Positions 11,581-23,569 of a DNA stretch of 64,000 bases are shown piece after piece. How positions within the stretch are numbered: position 1 is the first letter of the stretch; each line of letters starts with the position of its first letter. The notes beneath the pieces are model-generated. The model had not been told where the DNA came from and did no database searches. It saw only the letters and a list, made by a program, of their open reading frames with translations. A program made the position numbers and the translations under genes. Origin of the DNA: Hypericum androsaemum (Eukaryota > Streptophyta > Magnoliopsida > Malpighiales > Hypericaceae); the NCBI GenBank assembly GCA_963995505.1, contig OZ023185.1, positions 12,721,691-12,785,690 of the forward strand, written 5' to 3'.

Positions 11581-14500
11581 TATGCCTTTTCCTTCCTTAT
11601 CCTGCCTTTTCTTGTCTTATCTTTCCTTTTCATTCGTTTTCCTTGCCTTTCTTTTCTTTTCTTGCCTTTTCCTTGCCTTTTCCTGGCTTTTCTATCCATT
11701 TCTTTCCTTGTCTATTCTTTTCTTGTCTTTTCTTGCCATATCTTGCCTTTTCTTACCTTTTCATACCTTTTCTATCCTTTTCTTGCCTTTTGTTTCCTTT
11801 TGTTGCCTTTTCATGCCTTTTCCTTGCCTTCTCATGCTTTTTTTGCCTTTTCCTAGCCTTTTCATGACTTTTCCTTGCCTTTTCTTTCTTTTTCTTGCCT
11901 TATCTTGTATTTTCTTTCCATTTCTTGTCTTTTCTTATTTTTCTTGCCTTTTCTTGCCTTTTCCTTGCCTTTTCTTTCTTTATCTTGCCTTATCTTACCT
12001 TTTCTTGCCTTTTCATTCCTTTTCCTCGCCTTTTCTTCTCTTTTCTTGCCTTATCTTGCATTTTCTTGCCTTATCTTGCCCTTTTTTGTAATTTTATGTA
12101 TTTTCTTACCTTTTTTCCCTTTTCTGGCCTCATTTTGCCTTTTCATAGCTTATATTACCTTTTCATGCATTTTCTTTCCTTTTCTTGCTTTTTTATGCCT
12201 TTTCCTTGCCTTTTCTTGTCTTTTTTTCCTTATCTTGCCTTTTCATGCCTTTTCTTTCCTATTCTTGCCTTATCTTTCCTTTTCTTGCCTTATCTTTCCT
12301 TTTCTTGCCTTTTCTTCCCTTATTTTTCCTTTTCTTGCCTTTTCTTTCTTTTTCTTTCCTTTTGTTTCCTTTACCTTGACTTTTCTTTCCTTTTCTTGCC
12401 TTATCTTTCTTTTTCTTGCCCTTTCTTCCCTTTTCTTGCCTTGTCTTGCCTTTTCCTTGCCTTTTCTTTCCTTTTCCTTGCCTTTTCTTTCTTTTTCTTA
12501 CCTTTTCTTGCCTTTTCTTTCCTTTTCTTACCTAATGTTGCCTTTTCTTGCCTTTTCATGCCTTTTTTGGCTTTTTCTTTCAATTTTCTTGATTTTTCAT
12601 ACCTTTTCCTTGCCTTTTCTTGCCTTTTCTTTCCTTTTTCTTGCCTTATCTTGCCTTTTCCTTGCTTTTTCTTTCCTTTTCTTGCCTTATCATGCATTAT
12701 CTTGCCTTTTCCTTACTTTTTCTTTCATTTTCTTGCCTTATCTTGCCTTTTCCTTGCTTTTTCTTTCCTTTTCTTGCCTTATCTTACCTTTTCTTTCCTA
12801 TTCTTTAATTTTCTTTCCTTTTTATGCATGTTCTTGCCTTATCTTTTCTTTTCTTGCCTTTCCATGCCTTTTCCATGCCTTTTCTTCACTTTTCCTTTCC
12901 TTATCGTGCCTTTTCTTAACTTTTCTTGCCTTTTCCTACCTTTTCTTAAGTTTTCTTTCCTTTTCTAACATTTTCATGCCTTTTTCTTGCCTTATCTTGC
13001 CTTTCCTTGCCTTTTCTTCACTTTTCTTGCCTTTTCATGCCTTTTCTTGAATTTTTTTTCCTTTTCTTGCATTTTATGCCTTTTTCTTGCCTTATCTTGC
13101 CTTTTCTTACCTTTTCCTTGCCTTATCTTGCCTTGTCTTGCCTTTTCTTGCCTTTTCTGGTCTTTTCTTGCCTTTTAATGCCTTTTATTGCCTTTTCTTT
13201 GCCTTTTATTACCTTATCATTCCATATCTATCCTTTTCTTGCCTTTTCTTGCCTTATCTTACCTTTTCTTACCTTTTCTTGCCTTTTCTTACCTTATCTT
13301 GCCTTTCCTTGCCTTTCCTTATCTTTTCTTGCTTTATCTTACCTTTTCTTACCTTATCTTTCCTTATTTTGCCCTATCTTGCCTTTTCTTAACTTTTTTT
13401 TACTTTTCATGCCTTTTCATGCCTTTTCTTGCCTTATCTTACCTTTTTATTCCTTATCTTTCCTTTTCTTACCTTATCGGGCCTTTGCTTGCCTTTTCAT
13501 GACTTTTCCTTCCTTATCTTGCCTTATCTTTCCTTTTCATTCATTTTCCTTGCATTTCTTTTCTTTTCTTGCCTTTTCCTTGCCTTTTCTTTCCTTGTTT
13601 ATTCTTTTCGTGCCTTTTCTTGCCATATCTTGCTTTTTCTTACCTTCTCATGCCTTTTCTTGCCTTTTCTTTCCTTTTCTTACCTTTTCATACCCTTTCT
13701 TTCCTTTTCTTGCCTTTTCTTTCCTTTTGTTGCCTCTTCATGCCTTTTCCTTGCCTTTTCATGACTTTTCCTTGCCTTTTCTTGCCTTTTCTTTCTTTTT
13801 CTAGCCTTATCTTGCATTTTCTTGCCATTTCTTGACTTTTCTTATTTTTCTTGCCTTTTCATGCCTTTTCTTGCCTTATCTTGCCTTTTTATTCCATATG
13901 TTGCCTTTTCTTACCATATCGGGCCTTTTCTTGCCTTTTCATGCCTTTTCTTCCCTTTTCTTGCCTTTTCATGCATTTTCCTTGCCTTTTCTTGCATTTT
14001 CTTTCCTTTTCTTGCCTTTTCCTACCTTTTCTTGCCTTTTCTTTCCTTTTCTTGCCTTTTCTTTTCTTTCCTTTCTTTTTCTTGCATTTTCCTTGCCTTT
14101 TCATGCCTTTTCTTGCCTTTTTATTCCTTATGTTTCATTTTCTTACCTTATCGGGACTTTTCTTGCCTTTTCATGCCTTTTCATTCCTTTCATGCCTTTT
14201 CCTTGCCTTTTCTTGCATTTTCTTTCCTTTTCTTGCATTTTCATTCCTTTTCCTTGCATTTCCTTACCTTTTCTTTCCAGTTCTTCCCTTTTCTTACCTT
14301 TTCTTGCCTTTTCTTGCCTTTTCTTACCTTTTCTTGCCTTTTCTTGCCTTTTCTTGCCTTTACTTTCCTTTTCATGCCTTTTCCTTGCCTTTTCATGCCT
14401 TATCAAGCCTTTTCTTGCCTTTTCCTTGACCTTTCTTTCCTTTTCATGCCTTATCAAGCCTTTTCTTGCCTTTTCCTTGACCTTTCTTTCCTTTTCTTGC

Positions 14501-17500
14501 CTTATCTTTCCTTTTCTTGCCTTATCATACCTTTTCCTTGCCTTTTCATTGCCTTTCCTTGCCTTTTCTTGTCTTTTCTTGCCTTATCTTGCCCTCTTTT
14601 GCCATTTTATGTATTTTTTTACCTTTTTATTCCTTATCTTACCTCATCTTGCCTTTTCATACCTTATCTTGCCTTTTCATGCCTTTTCTTTCCTTTTCTT
14701 GCCACACCTTTCCTTTTCTTTCCTTTTCTTGGCTTTCCTTCCCATTTCTTGCCTTTTCTTTCATTTTAGTTGCCTTTTCTTTCCTTTTGTTGCCTTATCT
14801 TGCCTATTCTTTTCTTTCCTTTCCTTTTCTTACCTTTTTATGCCTTTTCTTGACTTATCTGTCATTTTCTTGCCTTTGCATGACTTTTCCATGTTTTTTC
14901 TTGCCTTTTCCTTACCTTATCGAGCCTTATCTTTCCTTTTCTTGTCTAATTTTACCTTTTCGTAACTTTTTTTGCCTTTCATGCCTTTTCTTTCCTTATC
15001 AAGCCTTTTCTTGCCTTTTCCTGGACTTTTCTTTCCTTTTCTTGCCTCATCTTACCTTTTCTTATCTTGCATTTTCTTACCTTATCTTGCCTTTTCCTTT
15101 GCTTTTCATTCCTTATCTTGCCTTTTCTTACCTTATCTTTCCTTTTCTTGCCTTTTCTTGCATTTTCTTTTTTTTCCTTTTCATGCCTTTTCCTTGCCTT
15201 TTCTTGCCTTTTCTTGTCATATCTTGCCTTTTCTTACCTTTTCATTCCTTTTCTTTCCTTTTCTTACCTTTTCTCGCCTTTTCTTTCCCTTTTTCGCCTT
15301 TTCTTTCCTTTTCTTATCTTTTCTTGCCTTTTCTTGCATTTTCTTGCCATATCTTGCCTTATCTTGCCCTTTCTTGCCTTTTCTTGCCTTTTCTTACCTT
15401 ATCTTGCCTTTTCTTGCCTTTTCATTCCTTTTCTTACCTTTTCTTTTCTTTTCTTGCCTTTTCATGCATTTTCCCTTTCTTTTCTTTCCTTTTCATTCCT
15501 TATCTTACCTTTTCTTGCCTTGTCCTTCCCTTATCTTGCCTCATATTTCCTTTTCTTGCCATTCCTTCCCATTTCTTGCCTTATCTTTCCTTTTTCTTGC
15601 CTTATCTTGTCTTTTCCTTGCCTTTTCTTTCCTTATCATGCCTTATCTTGCCTTTTGTTTCCTTTTCCTTGCCTTTTCTTTCCTTTTCTTTTCTCTTCTT
15701 TAATTTTCTTGCCTTTTTATGTCTTTTCTTGCCTTATCTTTCCTTTTCTTGCCTTTTCTTTCCTTTTCTTACATTTTGATGCCTTTACATTGCCTTTTCT
15801 TGTCTTTTCCTTGCCTTTTCATTCCTTTTCCTTGCCTTTTCTTACCTTTTCTTCCATTTTCTTGCCTTTTTCTTGCCTTTTCTTGCATTTTCTTGCCTTT
15901 TCTTTCCTTTTCTTGCCTTATCTTGTCGTATCTTTCCTTTTCTTGCCTTTTCTTGCCTCATCTTTCCTTTTCTTTCTATTCCTTCCCTTTTCTTGCCTCA
16001 TCTTGCCTTATCTTGCCTTTTCTTACCTTATCTTGCCTTTTCATTCCTTTTCCTTGCCTTTTCTTGCTTTATATTACCGTTTCTTGCCTTTTCAATCTTT
16101 TTCCTTGCCTTTTATTACCTTTTCTTGCCTTATCTTTCCTTGTCTTGCCTTTTCTTTCCATTTCTTTCCTTTTCTTGGCTTTTCCTTGCCTTTTCTTGCC
16201 TCATCTTTCCTTACCTTTCCTTTTCGTGCCTTTTCTTGCCCTTTCTTACCTTTCTTGCCTTTTATTTCCTTTTCTTACCTTTTCTCTCCTTTTCTTTCCT
16301 TTTCTTGCCTTTTCTTTTTTTTTTCCTTTTCATGCCTTATCTTGCCTTTTCTTACCTTTTCATGCCTTTTCCTTCCCTTATCTTGCCTTTTCCTTGACTT
16401 TTCTTTCCTTTCCTTGCCATATCTTTCCTTTTCTTGCCTAATCTAGCCTTTTCTTGCCTTTTCTTGCTTTATCCTTTCCTTTTCTTTCCTTTTCTTGCCT
16501 TATCTTACCTTATCTTACCTTTTCTTGACTTTTCATTCTTTTTCCTTGCCTTTTCTTGCCTTTTCTTGTCTTTTCTTGCCTTTTCTTGCCCTTTCTTGAA
16601 TTTTTTTGCCTTTTCCTGCCTTTTCATACCTTTTGTTTCCTTATCTTTCCTTATTATTCCTTACCTTGCCTTTTCTTACCTTATCTTACCTTTTTATTGG
16701 CTTTTCTTACCCTATCTTGCCTTTTCTTGACTTTTTATACCTTTTCTTGCCTTTTCCTTGACTTTTCTCTCCTTTTCTTTCATTTTCTTTCCTTTTCTTA
16801 CGTCATTTTTCCTTTTCTTTCCTTTACTTGCCTTTCCTTCCCATTTCTTGCCTTATTTTTCCTTTTTCATGCCTTTTCTTGCCTTATCTTGCCTTTTCCT
16901 TGCCTTTTCCTTGCCTTTTCTTTCCTTTTCTTCCCTTATCATGCCTTATCTTACCTTTTCGTGCCTTTTCTTTCCTTTTCTTGCCTTATCTTGCCTTATC
17001 TTTTCTTTTCTTTGCTTGCCTTTTCTTTCCTTTACTTGCCTTTTCTTTTCTTTAGGTTCCTTTTCTTTCCAATTCTTGCCGTATCTTGACTTTTCTTGCC
17101 TCATCTTTCCTTTTCTTGCTTTTCCTTCCCTTATCTTACCTTATCTTGCCTTTTCTTGCATTTTCATTGCTTTATCTTTCCTTATCTAACATTTTCTTTT
17201 CTTTTCCTGCCTTTTCCTTGCCTTTTTTTGCCTTATCTTGCCTTTTCTTTCCTTTCTTGGCTTTTCTTGGTTTTTCTTTCCTTTTTTTACCTTTTCTCTC
17301 CTTTTCTTTCCTTTTCTTTCATTTTCTTTCCTTCTTTTTTTTCATTTTCATGCCTTTTGCTTTCCTTATCTTGCCATATCTTGCCTTTTTTTCCTTTTCT
17401 TGCCTTATCTTGCCTTTTTTGCCTTATCATGCCTTTTTTTGACTTTTCCTTACCTTATCTTGCCTTATCTTGCCTCAACTTTTCTTTTCTTTTCTTTTCT

Positions 17501-19099
17501 TGCCTTATCTTGCCTTTTCTTGCCTTATCCTGCCTTTTCCTTGCCTTTTCTTTCCTTTGCTTGCCTTTTCTTGACTTATCCTGCCTTTGCTTTTCTTTTC
17601 TTGCCTTTTCATTCCTTTTCCTTGCTTTTTCTTGCCTGTTCATTCCTTTTCTTGCCTTTTCATTCCTTTTCCTTGCCTTTTCCTTGCCTTTTCTTGCCTT
17701 ATCTTTTCTTTTCTTTCCTTTTCTCGCATTTTCTTGCCTTTTCTTACCTTTTCTTGCCTTTTCTATTATTTTCTTGCCTTTTATTTTTTTACCTTTTCAT
17801 GCCTTTTCCTTGCCTTATCTTGCCATATCTTGCCTTTTCTTACCTTTTCATTCTTTTTCTTGCCTTATCATTCCTTTTCTTACCTTTCCTCATATTTTCT
17901 TTCCCTTTTTTACCTTTTCTTGCTTTTTCTTTCCTTTCCTTGCCTTATCATGCCTTATCATGACTTATCTTGCCTTTTTCTTGCCTTTTCTTGCCTTATC
18001 TTACCTTTTCCTTTCTTTTTCTTTCCTTTTCTTGCCTTGCCTTATCTTACCTTATCTTTCCTTTTTAAGCCTTTTCATTCCTTTTCCTTGCCTTTTCTTA
18101 CCTTTTCTTGCCTTTTCTTTCCTTTTCTTACCTTATATTTCCTTTTCTTGCCTTTTCTTGCTTTACTTGCCTTATCGTTCCTTATCTTTCCTTATATTTC
18201 CTTTTCTTGCCATTTCTTGCATTATCATTACTTTTTTTTCCTTTTCATGCCTTCTCTTGCCTTTTCTTTCCTCTTCTTGCATTTTCATGCCTTTTCCTTG
18301 AATTATCTTGCCTTATCTTGCCTTTTCCTTGCCTTTTCTTTCCTTTTCTTGCCTTATCTTACCTTATCTTGCCTTATCATACCTTATCTTGCCTTTTCAT
18401 TCCTTTTCCTTGCCTTTTCTTACCTTTTATTGCCTTATCTTTCCTTTTCTTGCCTTTTCATTCCTTTTCCTTGCCTTTGCTTGCCTTTTCTTTCCTATTC
18501 TTGCATTATGTTGCCTTTTCCTTGCCTTTTCTTTCCTTTTCTTGCCTTATCTTGCCTTATCATACCTTATCTTGCCTTTTCATTCCTTTTCCTTTCCTTT
18601 TCTTACCTTTTATTGCCTTATCTTTCCTTTTGTTGCCTTTTCATTCTTTTTCCTTGCCTTATCTTGCCTTTTCTTTCCTGTTCTTGCCTTATCTTGCCTT
18701 TTCCTTACCTTTTCTTACCTTTTCTTGACTTATCTTTCCTTATCTTGCTTTTTTATTCCTTATCTAGCCTTTTCTTACCGTATCTTACCTTTTCATGCCT
18801 TTTCATTCATTTTCTTGACTGTTCATGCCTTTTCTTGCCTTCGCCTTGCCTTTTCTTTCCCTTTCTTGCCTTATCTTGCCTTTTCTTGCCTCATCTTTCC
18901 TTTTCTTTCCTTTTCTTGCCTTTCCTTTCCATTTCATGCCTTATCTTGCCTTTTCCTTGCCTTTTCTTTCATTTTCTTGCCATATCTTACCTTTTCTTGA
19001 CTTTTCTTTCCTTTTCTTTCTTTTTCCTTGCCTTTTCTTATCTTTTCTTGCCCTATCTTTCCTTTTCTTGCCCTTTCATTCCTTTTCCTTGCCTTTTCT

Positions 19100-22000
19100 T
19101 GCCTTATCGTTCATTTTCTTTCCTTTTCATGGCTTTTCTTGCTTTATCTTCCCTTTCCTTACCTCTCTTGCCTTTTCTTACCTTTTCTTTTCTTACCTTT
19201 TCATGCCTTATCATGCCTTTTTTTCCTTTTTCTAGCCTTTTCTTTCCTTTTCTTGCCTTATCTTGCCTTTTCTTGCATTATATTACCTTTTCCTAGCCTT
19301 TTCTTTCCTTTTCTTGCCTTATCTTGCCTCATCTTTCCTTTTCTTTCCTTTTCTTGCTTATCTTTCTTTTTATTGCCTTATCTTGCCTTTTCTTTCATTT
19401 TTTTACATTTTCTTTCCTTATCTGGCATTTTCTTTCCTTTTCATTCATTTTCCTTCCATTTTCTTACCTTCTCATTCCTTTTCTTGCCTTATGATCCTTT
19501 TCCTTGCCTTTTCCAAGCCTTTTCTTGCCTTAACTTGCCTTTTCTTGCCTTTTTCTTTCCTTTTCATGCCTTTTCCATGCCTTTTCTTTCCTTATCCTGC
19601 CTTTTCTTGCCTCATCCTTTCCTTTTCTTTCCTTATCCTTGCCTTTTCTTTCCTTTTCTTGCCTTATCTTGCCTTTTCCTTTCCTTTTCTTTCCTTTTCT
19701 TGACTTTTCAACCCTTTTCTTGCCATATTTTACATTATCTTTCCTTTTCATGCCTTTTCCATGCCTTTTCTTTCCTTTTCTTTGCCTTAACTTGCCTTTT
19801 CTTTTCGTTTCTTTTCTTTTCTTGCCTTTTCTTGCCTTATCTTTCCTTTTCTTACCTTTTCTTGCCTTTTCATACCTTTTCTTGACTTATCTAGCCTTAT
19901 CTTGCCTTTTCCTTGCCTTTTCTTTTCTTTTCTTGCCTTATCTTCCCTTATCTTGCCTTTTCTTTTCTTTTCTTTCCTTTTCTTTCCTTTTTATGACTTT
20001 TCTTGCCTTATCTTTCCTTTTCTTACCATTTCATGAATTTTCATGCCTTTTCCTTGCCTTATCGTGCCTTATCATTCCTTATCTTTCCTTTTCTTACCTT
20101 TTCTTGCCTTATCATGCCTTTTCTTAACTTTTCTTACCTTTTCTTGCCTTTTCTTGCCTTTTCCTTGCCTTTTCTTGCCTTATCTTTCATTATCTTTCCT
20201 TTTCTTGCCTTATCTTACCTTTTCTCACCTTTTCTCACCTTTTCATGCCTTTTCTTGTCTTTTCTTTCCTTTTCTCGCCTTTTCTCGCCTTTTCATGCCT
20301 TTTCTTGTCTTTTCTTTCCTTTTCTCACCTTTTCTCGCTTTTTCTTTCCTTTTCTTTCCTTTTCTTTCCTTTTTTCCTTTTCATGCCCTTTCCTTGCCTT
20401 ATCTTTTCTTTTCTTACCTTTTCCTTGCCTTTTCTTTCCTTTTCTTGCCTTATCTTGCCTCATCTTACCTTTTCTTGCATTTCCTTCCCTTTTCTTTCCT
20501 TATCTTGCCTTATCTTGGCTTTTCCTGCCTTATCTTGAATTTTCCTAGCCTTTTCTTTCATTTTCTTACATTATCTTACCTTTTCTTGCCTTTTCTTGCC
20601 TTTTCATTCCTTTTCCTTGCCTTTTCTTACGTTTTCTTGCCTTATATTTCCTTTTGTTTCCTTTTCATTCCTTTTCCTTGCCTTTTCTTGCCTTTTCTTT
20701 CTTTTTCTTGCCTTTTCCTTGCCTTATCTTTAATTATCTTTCCTTTTCGTGCCTTTTCTTGCCTTATCTTGCCTTTTCTTACCTTTCTTGCCTTTTCTTT
20801 CCTTTTCTTACCTTTTCTCTCCTTTTCTTTCCTTTTCTTGCCTTTTCTTTTCTTTTTTTACCTTTCCATGCCTTTTCCTTGACTTTTGTTTCCTTATCTT
20901 GCCTCTTCCTTGTCTTTCTTTCCTTGTCTTGCCTTATCTTGCCTTATCTTGCCTTTTCTTGACTTTTCCTTTCCTTTTCTTTCTTTTTTTTGCCTGATCT
21001 TGCATTTTCTTGCCTCATCTATCTTTTTCTTTCCTTTTCTTACCTTTTCCTTGCCTTTTCTTTCCTTTTCTTGCCTTATCATACCTTATCTTGCCTTTTC
21101 ATTCCTTTTCCTTGCCTTTTCTTGCTTTATATTTCCTTTTCTTGCCTTTTCAATCTTTTTCCTTGCCTTTTCTTGCCTTTACTTTCCTTTTCTTGCCTTT
21201 TCTTGCCTTTTCCTTGCCTTTTCTTGCATTATCTTATCTTTTCTTTCCTTTTCTTGCCATTTCTTCCCTTATTTTTCCTTTTCTCGCCTTTTCCATGCAC
21301 TTTATTTCCTTTTCTTGCATTCTCTTTATTTATCTTGCCTTTTCCTTTATTTTTCATTCCTTTTCTTGCCTTTTCATCCCTTTTTTTGCCTTACCTTTCC
21401 TTTTCTTGCCTTTCTTTCCTTTTCCTTGCCTTATCTTGCCTTATCTTGCCTTATCTTGACTTTTCTTTCGTTTTCTTGCCTTTTCATTCCTTTTCCTTAC
21501 CTTTTCTTTCCTTATCTTTCATTTTCTTTCCTTTTCATGGCTTTTCTTGCTTTATCTTCCCTTTTCTTACCTCTCATGCCTTCTCTTACCTTTTTCTAAC
21601 CTTTTCTTTCCTTTTCCTACCTTATCTTGCCTTTTCTTGCATTATATTGCCTTTTCCTTGCCTTTTTTTTGCTTTTCTTGCCTTATCTCGCCTCATCTTT
21701 CCTTTTTTTTTCTTGCCTTATCTCGCCTCATCTTTCCTCGTCTTTCCTTTTCTTGCTTATCTTGTCTTTTCTTGCTTTTTATTGCCTTATCCTGCCTTTT
21801 CTTTCATTTTTTATGTTTTCTTTCCTTATCTGGCATTTTCTTTCCTTTTCATTCGTTTTCCTTCCATTTTCTTACCTTCTCATTCCTTTTCTTGCCTTAT
21901 GATCCTTTTCCTTGCCTTTTCCTAGCCTTTTCTTGCCATATCTTGCCTTTTCTTGCCTTTTCTTGCCTTTTCCTTTCCTTTTCATGCCTTTTCATTCCTT

Positions 22001-23380
22001 ATCCTGCCTTTCCTTGCCTTATCCTTGCCTTTTCTTTCCTTTTCTTGCCTTATCTTGCCTTTTCCTTGCCTTTTCTTTTCTTTTCTTTACTTTTCAACCC
22101 TTTTCTTGCCATATTTTACATTATCTTGCCTTTTCTTGCCTTATCTTTCCCTTTCTTACATTTTCTTGTCTTTTCTTGTCTTTTCATACCTTTTTTTGAC
22201 TTATCTAGCCTCATCTGGCCTTTTCCTTGCCTTTTCTTTCCTTTTCTTGCCTTATCTTACCTTATCTTGCCTTTTCTTTTCTTTTCTTTCCTTTTCTTTC
22301 TGTTTTATGCCTTTTCTTGCCTTATCTTTCCTTTTCTTGCCATTCATGAATTTTCATGTCTTTTCCTTGCCATATCGTGCCTTATCGTTCCTTATCTTTC
22401 CTTTTCTTGCCTTTTCTTGGCTTATCATGTCTTTTCTTAACTTTTCTTGCCTATTCTTGCATTTTCATGCCTTTTCCTTGCCTTATCTTGGCTTACCTTG
22501 CCCTTTCTTGCCTTTTCTTGCTTTATCTTGCCTTTTCCTTGCCTTTTCTATCCTTTTCTTGCCTTATCTTACCTTATCTTGCCTTTTTTTGTCTTTTCAT
22601 TCCTTTCCCTTGCCTTTTCTTACCTTTTCTTGCCTTTTCTTGCCATTTCTTTCCTTTTCCTTGCCTTTTCTTGCCTTATTTTCATTATCTTTCCTTTTCT
22701 TTCCTTTTCTTGCCTTATCTTGCCTTTTGTTACCTTTTCTCACCTTTTCTTGCCTTTTCTTTCCTTTTTTGCCTTTTCATGCCCTTTCCTTGCCTTATCT
22801 CCTATGTTCTTACCTTTTCCTTGCCTTTTCTTTCCTTTTCTTGCGTTATCTTGCCTCATCTTTCCTTTTCTTGCATTTTCTTCCCTTTTCTTCCCTTTTC
22901 TTGCCTTATCTTAGCTTTTCTTACCTTATCTTTCATTTTCCTAGCCTTTTCTTTCATTTTCTTACATTATCTTACCTTTTCTTGCCTTTTCATTCCTTTT
23001 CCTTGCCTGTTCTTACCTTTTCTTGCCTTATATTTCCCTTTCTTGCATTTTCATTCCTTTTCCTTGCCTTTTCTTTCATTTTCTTTCCTTTTCTTAACTT
23101 TTCCTTGCCTTATATTTAATTATCTTTCCTTTTCGTGCCTTTTCTTGCCTTATCTTGCCTTGTCTTACCTTTCTTGCCTTTTCTTTCCTTTTCTTACCTT
23201 TTCTCTCATTTTCTTTCCTTTTCTTGCCTTTTCTTTTCTTTTTTTACCTTTCCATGCCTTTTCCTTGACTTTTCTTTCCTTATCTTGCCTCTTGCTTGTC
23301 TTTCTTTCCTTTTTTTGCCTTATCTTGCCTTTTCTTGACTTTTCCTTTCCTTTTCTTTCTTTTTTTTTGCCTTATCTTGC
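19100..23380 (+). repeat. About 2.4-kb higher-order repeat, two diverged copies
   Basis: Distinctive unit strings recur with an offset of about 2.4 kb: the string TTTTCATGGCTTTTCTTGCT at about 19,125 and 21,533 (offset 2,408), and the string around CTTGCCTCTTCCTTGTC/CTTGCCTCTTGCTTGTC at about 20,900 and 23,285 (offset about 2,386). The copies differ by many substitutions and small indels, so this duplication is older than the 2,970-bp one. Outer boundaries were not resolved by eye. Confidence 0.65.
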
Positions 23381-23569
23381 CTTTTCTTGCCTCATCTATC
23401 TTTTTCTTTTCTTTTCTTACCTTATCTTGCATTTTCTTGCTTTATCCTGCCTTTTCCTTGCCTTTTCTTTCCTTTTCTTGCCTTATCATACCTTTTTCTT
23501 GCCTTTTCTTGCTTTATATTTCCTTTTCTTGCCTTTTCATTCCTTTTCCTTGCCTTTTCTTGCCTTTAC